Part shown: piece after piece, positions 1 through 8,367 of the stretch
How positions within the stretch are numbered: the first letter of the stretch is position 1
Layout of the letters: each line of letters starts with the position of its first letter
Origin: JADGRB01 sp036267635
GTDB taxonomy: Bacteria > Myxococcota_A > Polyangia > Fen-1088
DNA: 64,000 nucleotides
Assembly: GCA_036267635.1 (NCBI GenBank)
Contig: DATAVR010000033.1
Span: 4,742 to 68,741 of the forward strand
Direction: 5' to 3'
Notes under the pieces: generated by a model
What the model saw: only the letters and a program-made list of their open reading frames with translations
What the model was told of the DNA's origin: nothing
The model's database searches: none
Program-made: the position numbers and the translations under genes

Positions 1-627
1 CTCCCAGGCGGTCAGCGCCGCGCCCTGGTTGCGCGGCCGCGTCTCGTCGACCCAGACGTGCACCGGCAGCCCCGCGTCGTGCGCGGCGTAGACGCCCGAG
101 AGCGCCGTCCCGCGATCGACCGTCGCCAGCCAGCCCGCGTTGCAGTGGGTGAGCACGTTGACGGGCGTCCCCGGCGCGCGCGCCTCGGCGAGGCGGCGAA
201 TCACGGCCAGCGCGTGGTCGCCGATCGCGCGGTTCACCGCCACGTCTTCATCAGCCAGCGCGTCGGCGCGGGCGAGGGCGGCGGCGGCGCGCGCGGCCGG
301 CGGCAAAGGCGCCAGCGTGGTGGTCATGGCGTCGAGCGCCCAGCGCAGGTTCACGGCGGTCGGCCGGGTGGCGACGAGCGCCGCGCAGGCCGCCCGCAAC
401 GCCACGTCGCCGGGATTGGCCCGCATCGCCAACCAGACCCCGTACGCCGCCGCCACGCCGATGAGCGGCGCACCCCGGACCTGCATGCTGGCGATCGCCT
501 GCGCCGCCTCGGCCACCGTCCGCAACGGGCGCACCACGAAGTCATGCGGCAACGCCGTCTGATCGATGATCTCCACGACGTCGCCGGTCACCCAGATGGT
601 GCGGGTCGGTTGGCCTCGAACGTTCAC
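1..627 (-). CDS. mtnA: Methylthioribose-1-phosphate isomerase MtnA, 3' part outside the window
   Basis: First 209 codons of an MtnA/eIF2B-like isomerase, which converts 5-methylthioribose-1-phosphate to the ribulose form in cytosolic methionine salvage. Recognisable blocks are the N-terminal RTIWV and IDQTALPH motifs, VRGAPLIGVAAAYG, and VLTHCNAGWLATVDRGTA, with Cys162 in the THCNAG motif matching the catalytic Cys of the family (about residue 160). The visible part ends in VHVWVDETRPRNQGA. The family runs to roughly 345 residues, so about 135 residues, including the catalytic Asp region, lie beyond position 1. The start is taken as GTG at 627 because no ATG precedes the conserved N-terminus in frame; a more upstream TTG is possible. 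It is transcribed divergently from the DUF763 gene across about 95 bases. Confidence 0.9.
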   Translation of the reverse strand, partial: MNVRGQPTRTIWVTGDVVEIIDQTALPHDFVVRPLRTVAEAAQAIASMQVRGAPLIGVAAAYGVWLAMRANPGDVALRAACAALVATRPTAVNLRWALDAMTTTLAPLPPAARAAAALARADALADEDVAVNRAIGDHALAVIRRLAEARAPGTPVNVLTHCNAGWLATVDRGTALSGVYAAHDAGLPVHVWVDETRPRNQGAALTAWE

Positions 628-722
628 TTGGTCGCCCCAGCGACGGACGGTACCGCATCTCGGGCCGGCGGGAGCCGGTCGCAACCTGGCACCTCGCGGG
701 GGGCCCGTGCCAAGCTCTCGGC

Positions 723-1931
723 ATGCCCGTCGCGACCGGCTCGGCCGATCTCCCGCTGCACGGCGGGCGCGTGCCGCCCTGGCTGGCGTCGCGGATGGCG
801 CGCCTCGGGCGGGTGATCGTCGAGGCGATCGCGCACGAGTACGGCCGCACCGAGGTGCTGCGCCGCCTCGCCGATCCGTTCTGGTTCCAGTCGTTCGGCG
901 CGGTGATGGGGATGGACTGGCATTCGTCCGGCATCACCACCAGCGTGCTGGCGGCGCTGAAGCGCGGCCTCGCCCCCGTCGAGCGCGAGCTCGGCCTGCA
1001 CGTCTGCGGCGGCCGCGGCCGCGCCTCGCGCCGCACGCCCGACGAGTTGACGGCGATCGGCGAGCGCGTCGGCCTGGACGCGCCGGCGCTGGTGCGGGCC
1101 AGCCGCCTGGTCGCCAAGGTCGACAGCGCCGCCGTGCAAGACGGCTTTGCGCTCTACCTGCACGGCTTCATCGTCGCCGACGACGGCGCCTGGACGGTCG
1201 TGCAACAGGGGATGAACGGCGCCCGCCGCCAGGCCCGGAGATATCACTGGATCTGGGACCGCGCGGGGGCCGGAGCGTTTGTGGAGGAGCCGCACGCGGC
1301 GATCGAGGGGCGGCCGTTGGTTGGGGAGATTGTGAACTTGACCGACCGCCGGGCTGCGGGCGCGCGCGGCGAGATGCTGGGCTTGGGGCGCGGCGGACCG
1401 GACGGGGTGACGACGGGCCTGTCGAGACTACTGATGCCCGCCCACCACGACGTCCGCGCCGAGGACATCGATCTGAAGCGGCTGGGGAAGACGCTGGCGG
1501 CGGTTGCGGATAGGAGGCCGGAGGACTTCGCCGAGCTGATGCTGGTGCCGGGGGTCGGCGCGCGGACGCTGTTCGCGCTGGCCTTGGTCGCCGAGGTCGT
1601 CCACGGCGCGCCGAGCCGCTTCGGAGATCCGGCGCGGTTCTCGTTGGCGCACGGCGGGAAGGACGGGCACCCATTCCCGGTCCCACTGAAGGTCTATGAC
1701 GAGACGATCCGGGTGCTCAAGGACGCGATCGGGCGCGCGAAGCTGGGGGAGGGCGAACGGCTGGCGGCGATCCGGAGGCTCGACGATCAGGCGCGGGTGA
1801 TCGACGCGCCCGCGGCGACGCCCGACGAGCTCGCGCGCGGGATCGAACGCGAGCGGCGCGCGAAGGCGACGCTCGGCGGCCGAACCGTCGCGGACGACCG
1901 AAACGCCCGGCAGCTCGGGTTGCCATTCTGA
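723..1931 (+). CDS. DUF763 domain protein
   Basis: 402-residue protein matching the DUF763 family over its whole length. Visible family hallmarks are the N-terminal LPLHGGRVPPWL block, FWFQSFGAVMGMDWHSSGITT, and a C-terminal segment with a helix-hairpin-helix-like PGVGARTLFALALV followed by FSLAHGGKDGHPFPVP. The helix-hairpin-helix stretch hints at nucleic-acid binding, but the biochemical role of the family is not established. No signal peptide or membrane helix is visible, so it should be cytosolic. It stands alone: mtnA diverges upstream and a separate surface-protein gene begins 57 bases downstream. The ATG at 723 starts directly before the conserved block. Confidence 0.88.
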   Translation: MPVATGSADLPLHGGRVPPWLASRMARLGRVIVEAIAHEYGRTEVLRRLADPFWFQSFGAVMGMDWHSSGITTSVLAALKRGLAPVERELGLHVCGGRGRASRRTPDELTAIGERVGLDAPALVRASRLVAKVDSAAVQDGFALYLHGFIVADDGAWTVVQQGMNGARRQARRYHWIWDRAGAGAFVEEPHAAIEGRPLVGEIVNLTDRRAAGARGEMLGLGRGGPDGVTTGLSRLLMPAHHDVRAEDIDLKRLGKTLAAVADRRPEDFAELMLVPGVGARTLFALALVAEVVHGAPSRFGDPARFSLAHGGKDGHPFPVPLKVYDETIRVLKDAIGRAKLGEGERLAAIRRLDDQARVIDAPAATPDELARGIERERRAKATLGGRTVADDRNARQLGLPF

Positions 1932-1988
1932 CAGACGGCAGAGGGACCGGCGCCGAACCCAAACTGCCGCTGCCAAAAAAGCGGTACC

Positions 1989-4895
1989 ATGAGCCCGATG
2001 CCGCAGGTTGAACGGAGCCGGTGGATCGGGGTGGGCGCGGTGCTGCTGGCGGGCGCGTGTGGTCCGGCGCGCCCGGCGACCGAGTCCGTGCGGGGCGCCC
2101 TCAGCTCGGCTCCTCTGGTCGGCGCCGAGCTGCCGGTCGACGACGTCGTCTACACCCAAGAGACCGGCCAGCAGACGGTCCCCTTCATCGCGGGCGGCGG
2201 CCCGGGCGCGCTGCTTGTCTGGAGAAACGATCCCCTCCCGGGATTCGCAGTGTCACCGCTTTCGGTCAACTTCGCGCGGATCGATCCCGAGGGGAACTTT
2301 CTCGATCCGGTGCCGGTGACGATCGGGACGCCGACGGATCTCGCCGACCCCGCGGGGCCGTCGGCCGCCTGGAACGGGAATCAGGCTCTGGTGCTCTGGC
2401 CGGTGGCGATTTTAACCAGCACGGGCGGCACCGAGGTGCATGGCTCGCGCATCACCGAGGACGGCACCGTCCTCGATCCGGGCACGGCCACCCTGCCGGG
2501 CGGGATCGTCGTCGAGATCGGGGGGAGCAACGAGTACGTCTACAACCTTTCGATCGTGCCGTTCGGCGACGGCTTCATGGTCTTCTGGGCCACGATCAAC
2601 GGCTCGCCGTTTTGCAATCGGGTGGGCGCCGACGGTTCGGTCTCGAGCACCACCGGCGTGCCGGTCGCGCTGCCCGCGGACGGTATCGCGCGCTCGGTGG
2701 AAGGCGAGGCGGCCGTGAAGGACGGCGTCCTCGTCATCGTCGGCGAGGCAGGCGGCGGGCTCAAGGTGATGAAGGTCGACGGCAACGGCGCGGTGCTGGT
2801 GCCGCTGTCGAGCGCCGCGGGATCGACCGGAACCACCATCGCCCCGGTGGAAGCGATCGCCTGGAATGGCGGCGACGGGGCGGTCCTCTGCTGGGGCGAG
2901 CAGTCGGCCAGCGGTCAGCCGGTCACGATCTACGGGCGGCGCATGGACGCCAACACCACCACCTGGATCGATTCTGCGCCGTTCCAGCTCCGGGCGGCCG
3001 GCGCCAAGGTGTCGCAGATCGCCGCCCTCTGGGACGGGACCCGCTACGTCTGTTCCTGGACCGACGCGAGCGCGCGTCTGGTGGTCCAGCCGGTGGCGGC
3101 CAGTGGGACGCCGCTCGTCGGCACGAACGTCGGGCCGGCAACCCTCTCCACCACGGCGGTCCAATCGGCGCAGCTCGCTTGGGCGGGCAGCGACTACGCG
3201 GTGGCGATGACCCGCACGATCGACGCCAGGGTCGACGACAACTACGGCGACAACCCGGACGGCGTGCTGCTGCGGATGCTGGGCCCGGACCTGCAGCCGC
3301 TGGGGACGGACGCCGCGCCGGTGACGCGCCAGCCGAACCAGCAGCTCACGCCGCGCGCGGCGGCGACGCCGGACGGCGTCTACGTCGCGTACTCCGACGA
3401 CCGCCGGCGCGGCAACCTGACCATGCAGGGGGCGTACAACCTGGACTCCTACGGGGCGTTCGTGACGGTGTCCGGCGGCGCGCTCACGCGGACGGTCACG
3501 CCGCTGTGGGCCACCACGAGCCCCGCGTACAACCCGTGCGTCAGCTGGAACGGCAGCCAGCTGATGCTCTTCTACGAGACCGCCCCGGACTCGGCGGAGT
3601 TCGAGCAGGATTACGTGCAACTCGCCAGCGCGAGCGGCACGACGGTCGGCAATCGGATCGGCCCGCTCGGCGTCGCCGTCACAGGGGTCGACACGCTCAC
3701 GCTCTGGAACGGACAGAACCTCCTCGTCGCCACCGTGGAGCGAGACGGCGGAGGCAACTCGCTCGAGTTCTTCCGCGTCTCGCCGGCCGGGACGGTGCTC
3801 GACCCCTCCACACCCATGAAAGACGGACCCAGTGTCGAGATGGGGGAGCTCTCGATGGACACCCTGCAAGGGGTCGCTCTGGGCGACAAATACCTGCTCG
3901 TCGGCGACCTGTCGCCCCTCAACTCCACCGGATTGGCTAGCGGCGACTACGACATCGACGGGTTGGTCGTCAACGCCGACGGAACGCCCGCCGCCACCAA
4001 GTTGGTGCCCATCGCCACCGGCACCGCCGCGCAGGACGTCCCGTCGGTGGCGACCGATGGGACCAGCGCGCTGGTGATCTGGCGCGACCGCGGCGCCGCC
4101 GGCTCCGCCATCGTCGCCGCGCGGGTCGACGCCACGCTGGCGCGGCTCGATGCGACGGACGTGGTGATCGCGCAGGCCTCGCCGCCGACGACGTTGGGCG
4201 CGCCGGCGGTCACCTGGACCGGGAGCGCCTACGCCGTGGTCTGGACCGAGGGGAGCGGCGGCACGCTGGCCTTCGACGGCTGCCTCCTCGGGGCGGATCT
4301 GCATTGCGTGCCCGGGAGCCAGTCCTCCACGTCGAGCGGCATCGCGGACATGCTGACCACGGCGGTGGACGGCGGGGTGGTCGGCAGCGGTGAGGTGCAG
4401 GCGCCGGCGTTGTCGTGGACCACGGCGGGCGGCGTGTTGTCGTATCTGCGGCTTGATACGAGCCCGGGGGTCAATGTGCAGCGGTTGTTCTTGCGGGCGG
4501 TGACGTTGGGGGCGGCGTCGGATGGTGGCGTCGCTGGGAGCAGCGGCGGCGGTGGGAAGAGCGCCAACGGTGGGACGGCGGGTGCGGGTGGCGGTGGCGG
4601 GTCGAGCGCGGGGTCCGGCGGGGCGGGTGGCGCCGCGAGTGGAGGCCGCGGTGGGGCCGCCGGCGGCTCGGGTGGTGCGAGCGGCGCGGCCGGGAACGGG
4701 ACCGCGAACGGCGGCAGGGGCGGCGCGTCCCAAGCGGGCGGCGCGGGCGGCTCCGCTGCTGATGGCGGCGCAGGCGCGACGATGAGCGGAGGCGGCAGCG
4801 GGTGCGGTTGCGCGATGGGAGAGGGAGGGCCGGGGTCGGCGTTCGGTGCGCTGCTCGTCGGCGGGCTGGTGTTGTCGCGTCGGCGCCGCCCCTGA
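1989..4895 (+). CDS. Large propeller-like surface protein with MYXO-CTERM-like anchor
   Basis: 968 residues. An N-terminal hydrophobic segment ends at LAGAC (signal peptide or weak lipobox). The body (about residues 40-840) contains repeated short units of the type WNGSQLML, WAGSDYAV, WTGSAYAVVW and DGTRYVCSW, the pattern of beta-propeller-like repeat proteins common on myxobacterial surfaces. Residues about 840-935 are a Gly/Ala/Ser-rich spacer, and the C-terminus is GCGCAMGEGG, a hydrophobic stretch and RRRRP, the layout of the MYXO-CTERM sorting signal (Cys, transmembrane segment, Arg cluster). Function is unknown. In the window's lipoproteins the Gly-rich spacer follows the N-terminal anchor; here it precedes the C-terminal anchor, as expected if it holds the domain off the membrane. 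No strong ribosome-binding site precedes ATG 1989; ATG 1998 is an alternative. Confidence 0.85.
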   Translation: MSPMPQVERSRWIGVGAVLLAGACGPARPATESVRGALSSAPLVGAELPVDDVVYTQETGQQTVPFIAGGGPGALLVWRNDPLPGFAVSPLSVNFARIDPEGNFLDPVPVTIGTPTDLADPAGPSAAWNGNQALVLWPVAILTSTGGTEVHGSRITEDGTVLDPGTATLPGGIVVEIGGSNEYVYNLSIVPFGDGFMVFWATINGSPFCNRVGADGSVSSTTGVPVALPADGIARSVEGEAAVKDGVLVIVGEAGGGLKVMKVDGNGAVLVPLSSAAGSTGTTIAPVEAIAWNGGDGAVLCWGEQSASGQPVTIYGRRMDANTTTWIDSAPFQLRAAGAKVSQIAALWDGTRYVCSWTDASARLVVQPVAASGTPLVGTNVGPATLSTTAVQSAQLAWAGSDYAVAMTRTIDARVDDNYGDNPDGVLLRMLGPDLQPLGTDAAPVTRQPNQQLTPRAAATPDGVYVAYSDDRRRGNLTMQGAYNLDSYGAFVTVSGGALTRTVTPLWATTSPAYNPCVSWNGSQLMLFYETAPDSAEFEQDYVQLASASGTTVGNRIGPLGVAVTGVDTLTLWNGQNLLVATVERDGGGNSLEFFRVSPAGTVLDPSTPMKDGPSVEMGELSMDTLQGVALGDKYLLVGDLSPLNSTGLASGDYDIDGLVVNADGTPAATKLVPIATGTAAQDVPSVATDGTSALVIWRDRGAAGSAIVAARVDATLARLDATDVVIAQASPPTTLGAPAVTWTGSAYAVVWTEGSGGTLAFDGCLLGADLHCVPGSQSSTSSGIADMLTTAVDGGVVGSGEVQAPALSWTTAGGVLSYLRLDTSPGVNVQRLFLRAVTLGAASDGGVAGSSGGGGKSANGGTAGAGGGGGSSAGSGGAGGAASGGRGGAAGGSGGASGAAGNGTANGGRGGASQAGGAGGSAADGGAGATMSGGGSGCGCAMGEGGPGSAFGALLVGGLVLSRRRRP
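4500..4795 (+). repeat. Gly-rich spacer-coding low-complexity DNA
   Basis: Degenerate GGC/GGT/GCG-rich repeats within the 1989-4895 gene encode the GGxGG-type spacer just before the C-terminal anchor. Similar DNA recurs in many genes of this window, so short-read assembly across it may be unreliable. Confidence 0.75.
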
Positions 4896-5355
4896 CCGCG
4901 GCCGCCGAGCACGTCCGCCTGGACGCGCCCGCAGTACGAACAGAGGAGTTGGCGGGCGCCGCGGACGCCGATGACGGTCCAGGAGTCCACCCAGTCGGGG
5001 CGCGAACTCTGGCCGCGCTGGCGTTTGCGGCGTCGCTCGTCCTCTTCGAGGCTGAGCAGTCGGTACCCGTCGTGGAACGCCCGGGCCGACGGCTTCTGGC
5101 CGTCGTGGGGCTTTGAACTAGGCCAGCGGCTGCAGCCGTATCCACCCGAAGTGCGGCCCGGGGGCCGCCTTCGGTCGCAGCGTGGCTGCAGCCTCGGGTC
5201 GCGCGCGCGGAGCAAGTTGTCGATCCGTTTCCACGCCGGCGCCGACACGCGCGCCGGAGTCGCCAGGGCCGGGTGAGTGTAACCATCCGGTCGCCGCCCG
5301 CCCATGAGGGGTTTTCCTTCATCGGGGACTTAGCTTCAAATCGAGGGAGGGGCTC
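4896..5355. other. 460-base intergenic stretch, no recognised gene
   Basis: Frames stay open on both strands because of the high GC content, but none gives a recognisable protein. The most protein-like reading is on the minus strand (5305 downward) with residues such as SWTVIGVRGARQLLCSYCGRV, but it runs 660 bases into the antisense of the upstream surface-protein gene. It could hold a decayed gene fragment. The last 20 bases contain a good ribosome-binding site for the small lipoprotein gene at 5356. Confidence 0.5.
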
Positions 5356-5550
5356 ATGATGAAGCGACTGCTGCTCGCTGTGGTTGTGGCGTTTACGGCC
5401 GCGCTGGGCGTTTCCGGCTGCGTGGTGCGCGAGCGAACCGTGGCGCATCCCGGCGGGTGTCCGGGCGGCCATTGGGTGGAGGGCCATCGCGGCTACCACG
5501 GTGAATGGTACGGAGGTAACTGGCGTTGCCCCGGCCGCGCATGGCGATAG
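5356..5550 (+). CDS. Small His/Gly/Trp-rich lipoprotein
   Basis: 64-residue protein with a Lys-Arg N-terminus, a hydrophobic core and a clean lipobox (VSGC, Cys22), predicting an outer- or inner-membrane lipoprotein. The mature part is only about 43 residues, rich in Gly, His, Trp, Arg and Tyr (for example GGHWVEGHRGYHGEW) with two further Cys residues. Such small YXGXW/GH-rich lipoproteins are common in proteobacteria and have no agreed function; metal binding by the His residues is a guess. A purine-rich GAGGGAGGGG lies 5 bases before the ATG at 5356, which supports this start over the ATG one codon later. Confidence 0.75.
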   Translation: MMKRLLLAVVVAFTAALGVSGCVVRERTVAHPGGCPGGHWVEGHRGYHGEWYGGNWRCPGRAWR

Positions 5551-5595
5551 GTTGACGCGCGCGGCGCTCTGGCCGGGGGCGAGGGGCATGAGGCG

Positions 5596-5724
5596 ATGAG
5601 CTGGCAGAAGACGACGAAGCCGAAGACCATCGACACCTATAGGAGCGCCGTCCACGTGCGGCTCGCCTTGAAGCCCCGCGCTTGGTTGTCCTTCGCGGCC
5701 GTTCCTGCCAGACTGAAAGCGTGA
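5596..5724 (+). CDS. Possible 42-residue ORF overlapping the antitoxin start
   Basis: A 42-codon frame starts at ATG 5596 and ends at a TGA that overlaps the GTG start of the next gene in a GTGA arrangement, a typical sign of translational coupling. The product is basic (begins MSWQKTTKPKTIDTYRSAV); the TIDTYRSAV stretch is faintly like the N-terminus of tyrosine recombinases, so it might be a gene remnant. No ribosome-binding site is convincing. Confidence 0.25.
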   Translation: MSWQKTTKPKTIDTYRSAVHVRLALKPRAWLSFAAVPARLKA

Positions 5725-5964
5725 CCAGGGCCGCGCAAGAGCTGCTTCAGGATGTGCTGGAGTTGCCTGAAGGAGAGCGACTGGACATCGTAGCCGAGGT
5801 GTTGGCGCGGCTGGACGGGCCTCCGGACCCAGATTGGGAGGACCGCCTGGCTCGCCGAGTTCGACCGGCGCGAGACGGCCGAGTCGGGCGAGCCCGCCGC
5901 CAATGAGGACTGGTCGATCGTTCGCGCGCGAATCCTGACCGGCGCTACCCGACGTGGCGGCTGA
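5721..5964 (+). pseudogene. PF09720-like addiction-module antitoxin, frameshifted
   Basis: The first frame from GTG 5721 reads TRAAQELLQDVLELPEGERL then DPDWED, the N-terminal half of the short putative addiction-module component family (PF09720, usually about 70-80 residues). After Asp at 5841-5843 one extra C (5844) shifts the frame; dropping it restores AWLAEFDRRETA ... NEDWSIVRARIL, the usual C-terminal half, ending at TGA 5962-5964. The restored product would be about 80 residues. In the family the gene normally sits next to a RelE/ParE-type toxin; none is visible in the following 250 bases, so this is an orphan. The lesion may be a real mutation or a sequencing indel. Confidence 0.75.
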
Positions 5965-6222
5965 ACGCCGCTTCTTCGTTCGTCCGTCCGCAGAAGCGTC
6001 GCGCGTCGCCCTCTCGCCGATGGTCAACCCCTCCCAACACACCTGGCTCAGCACGAAAGTCATCCCCGACCTGGTCCTGAAAACGATTCAGCCGAAGCAA
6101 CTCGGTCAGTCCCTGCGCCGCAGCTTTGTCTTCTGCGACATGGATCCGTAGAGCGATCCACGCCCTCGGCGCGCAGAGAGCAAAATCTGTCGGCGTCCGG
6201 GTATTCGTGCGAAGAAGGACCG

Positions 6223-7266
6223 ATGACGAAACCCGGAATCGGCGTGCGCGCGGTGGTTGTCCTGTTGACTGCTTCTGTGGCGGCACTGAGCTGTAGCGAC
6301 AGCCACGGCGCTGGCGGAAAGGGCGGGAACGGGGGCGCGGGCGGTGGCGGCGCGTCGGGCGCCGGCGGCGCGGGGGTGGCCGGGGCGAGTGGCAGCGCCG
6401 GCGCGAGCGGCAACGGTGGGAGCGCGGGCGCCGGTGGGCATGCCAGCCTCGACGGCGGCGTGGACGCGCCGGTCTTCGACGGCGGGTCCGACTGCATCGC
6501 GCCCACGGGAGAGGCGCCGCTCGACACGGCGACCGCGGGCTTTCCGGCCGCCGGCCTCGCGCTCTGGCTGCGCGGCGATCGCGGCGTCTACAAGACGGCC
6601 GGCAACGCCGTCTGTGGGTGGGCCGACCAGAGCGGTCGCGGGGCGATCCTGACGCCGTACGCCGGGCGGCCGTCGTGGTCCGCGACGGGGATCGCGGGGC
6701 TGCCGGCGGTCCGCTCGACGGCGGCGGGCGAGGGGCTCTCGGTGGGGGGCGTGCTCGGAATCGCGCCGACCTCCGCCCGAACAATCATCGCGGTTTCGCA
6801 GCTGGTGTCGGCGACCAACAGATTCCAGGCCTGCGAGCAGGGACAATCGGGCTCGCCGGGCACCTATATCGGCCTCGACGCCAACACGTTCGACACCGCC
6901 GGCAGTCGCGAGGGCGTCTACATGATGAACAACGCCTACGATTCGGCCCTCGCGACGACCACGGCGTCGCCGCGCATCCACGTCTACACGATCTCGACGA
7001 TGACGCTTGGAACGCCCGTGCTGTCCGGCATCGACTACCGCGTCGATGGTGTGACCCAGACGTTGACGCGGACGTCGGGCGGCCTCGGCAACGGCAACTT
7101 CGAGGACTTTTCGGGCGCGAACTACACCAGCGTCGCCACCACCTCCGAAGGGATCGTCGCCGAGGTGCTGATCTACGACCGCGCGCTCAGCGTCGCCGAG
7201 CGGAGCGCCGTCGAAGCCGCGCTGAAGACCCGCTACGGAATCACGCTCGGCGACGCGTCGCTCTGA
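6223..7266 (+). CDS. Lipoprotein with Gly-rich spacer and LamG-like lectin/glucanase domain
   Basis: 347 residues. A signal segment ends in a lipobox-like ALSC, followed by a Gly/Ala/Ser spacer (about residues 28-75) and a beta-jellyroll domain (about 105-347). The WADQSGRGAILTPYAGRPSW motif, the later EDFSGANYTS and the closing EVLIYDRALSVAERSAVE are typical of concanavalin-A/LamG-like domains (Laminin_G_3 type), where the last motif packs the final strand. These domains usually bind carbohydrate or protein ligands. Predicted location is the cell surface or outer membrane. The gene stands alone on the plus strand; the next forward gene begins 241 bases downstream. No catalytic residues can be assigned. 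Confidence 0.82.
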   Translation: MTKPGIGVRAVVVLLTASVAALSCSDSHGAGGKGGNGGAGGGGASGAGGAGVAGASGSAGASGNGGSAGAGGHASLDGGVDAPVFDGGSDCIAPTGEAPLDTATAGFPAAGLALWLRGDRGVYKTAGNAVCGWADQSGRGAILTPYAGRPSWSATGIAGLPAVRSTAAGEGLSVGGVLGIAPTSARTIIAVSQLVSATNRFQACEQGQSGSPGTYIGLDANTFDTAGSREGVYMMNNAYDSALATTTASPRIHVYTISTMTLGTPVLSGIDYRVDGVTQTLTRTSGGLGNGNFEDFSGANYTSVATTSEGIVAEVLIYDRALSVAERSAVEAALKTRYGITLGDASL

Positions 7267-7308
7267 CGGTTTCCGCCGACCTGCCGGAGATGTGACGGCG
7301 GCAACCGC

Positions 7309-7509
7309 TCACGGGCAGTCGGCGCAGCTGGCGTAACACATGGTCACGAGCGGGCTGTCCGCTACACACCCCACGTACTTGTAGAGCAACACCTCGCAGG
7401 ACGCACAGCAGTATGGTCCAAAGGGCGTTCCCGCGTCACTTGCGCACGGGGCATTCGAATTGAAGCCAGCGCCTTCATCGCGTCGTCGACCTGGCGTACG
7501 ATTTCGCAT
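7309..7509 (-). other. Possible Cys-rich small ORF or gene remnant
   Basis: A minus-strand frame from ATG 7509 would encode 66 residues whose C-terminal two thirds is Cys-rich (GPYCCASCEVLLYKYVGC ... CYASCADC), the look of a secreted, disulfide-bonded domain. It has no signal peptide, and its start overlaps the start of the divergent lipoprotein gene at 7508 by two bases, so it may be the surviving tail of a lost secreted protein rather than a working gene. Confidence 0.3.
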
Positions 7510-7927
7510 GCGCGTGAACGCATCGCCCACGGTCGCGGGCCGCTCGATCGGGTTGTTGGCGCTTGCCGGCGTCTGCCTCGCGGGGGCCTGCGCGCATGTC
7601 AGCGACGACATCGCCATCATGGACGCCGGCGACGGGGTGATTTACCGGATCGACAACCAGCGGTTGCCCAAGCCGGAGACCGGGTCGCTCGAGATCAAGC
7701 CGGGCGGGCATGAATTCGACGTGACGGCGAAAGCCAGCGAATGGCAGGTCGTCCAGACGGTGATCCACAAGTCGGGGCTGCGCACGGTCTGCCTGAAGGC
7801 GCGCGGCGGCCACCGCTACCAGCTGAAGGCGGTGTTCAAGGACGACGAGCTCAAGGTGTTCATCATCGACAAGGCGACCGGCGAGCCGCCCAAGACCCCC
7901 TGCGGTCCCGACGAGGACGAAAACTGA
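7508..7927 (+). CDS. Lipoprotein, unknown function
   Basis: 139 residues with an N-terminal signal segment ending at LAGAC (Cys about residue 24), then a mature domain with predicted beta character: ISRI-like YRIDNQRLPKPETGSLEIKP, GGHEFDVTAKASEW and GGHRYQLKAVFKDDELKVFI. The phrase LEIKPGGHEFDV recalls PEGA-like or carboxypeptidase-regulatory-like small beta domains, but I do not recognise the family. ATG 7508 is preferred over an in-frame ATG at 7460 because it places the Arg-rich n-region directly before the hydrophobic core. Monocistronic as far as can be seen. Confidence 0.75.
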   Translation: MRVNASPTVAGRSIGLLALAGVCLAGACAHVSDDIAIMDAGDGVIYRIDNQRLPKPETGSLEIKPGGHEFDVTAKASEWQVVQTVIHKSGLRTVCLKARGGHRYQLKAVFKDDELKVFIIDKATGEPPKTPCGPDEDEN

Positions 7928-8063
7928 ACGAAGCCGAAGCTCTCGTCCGGAGAGCGCCTATTCGACCGGTGGCCGGTCGGACGAGCGGACGGAAAGGCCG
8001 AGATCACAGGGGCGTCTGGTGGGCCCGGGCATTGAGCTCTGCTACGCTCAAAAGGAGATGTCG

Positions 8064-8339
8064 ATGGCTGGCGGCGATATCACGGTCGAGATTCTCAAGG
8101 ACATCCGCGAGGCGGTTCGCGGAACCAACACGCGCCTCGACGGCATGGAGAGGGCATTGTCGCATCGGCTTGACGGCGTCACCCAGCGGCTCGACCTCGT
8201 CGAGACCACGTTGCTGGATCTCGCCGAGCAGCATCGGTTCGTGGCGCGCTACACCCGGGCGACGGCCGAGCGCGAATCACCCCTCGAGCCACGCGTGAGC
8301 GCGCTCGAGAGCCGCGTCGACGAGCTCGAATCGAAGTAG
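8064..8339 (+). CDS. Small coiled-coil protein
   Basis: 91 residues predicted to be almost entirely helical, with heptad-like spacing of Leu/Val in ILKDIREAVRGTNTRLDGM, RLDGVTQRLDLVETTLLDLAE and VSALESRVDELESK. The family is unrecognised; it resembles the short phage-tail or SlyX-like coiled-coil proteins found singly in many proteobacteria. The start at ATG 8064 is chosen because AAAGGAG at 8051-8057 lies 6 bases before it, whereas it directly abuts the alternative ATG at 8058. It converges on the DUF4331 gene, with 28 bases between the stop codons. Confidence 0.6.
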   Translation: MAGGDITVEILKDIREAVRGTNTRLDGMERALSHRLDGVTQRLDLVETTLLDLAEQHRFVARYTRATAERESPLEPRVSALESRVDELESK

Positions 8340-8367
8340 CCGCGGCGCGGGCGGTCGCGCGGTTTCC

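Noticed and set aside
4229..5305. Minus-strand reading frame of about 358 codons spanning the 4896-5355 gap
   Set aside because: Two thirds is antisense to the surface-protein gene and reads as Pro/Arg-rich shadow; no recognisable domain or start signal.
5721..5964. Programmed +1 frameshift in the antitoxin gene
   Set aside because: No slippery heptamer, stem-loop or rare codon pair is visible at 5835-5850; simple mutation or sequencing error is the plainer explanation.
5965..6222. Possible RelE/ParE toxin partner of the frameshifted antitoxin
   Set aside because: None of the frames on either strand gives toxin motifs; the stretch was left without a gene call.
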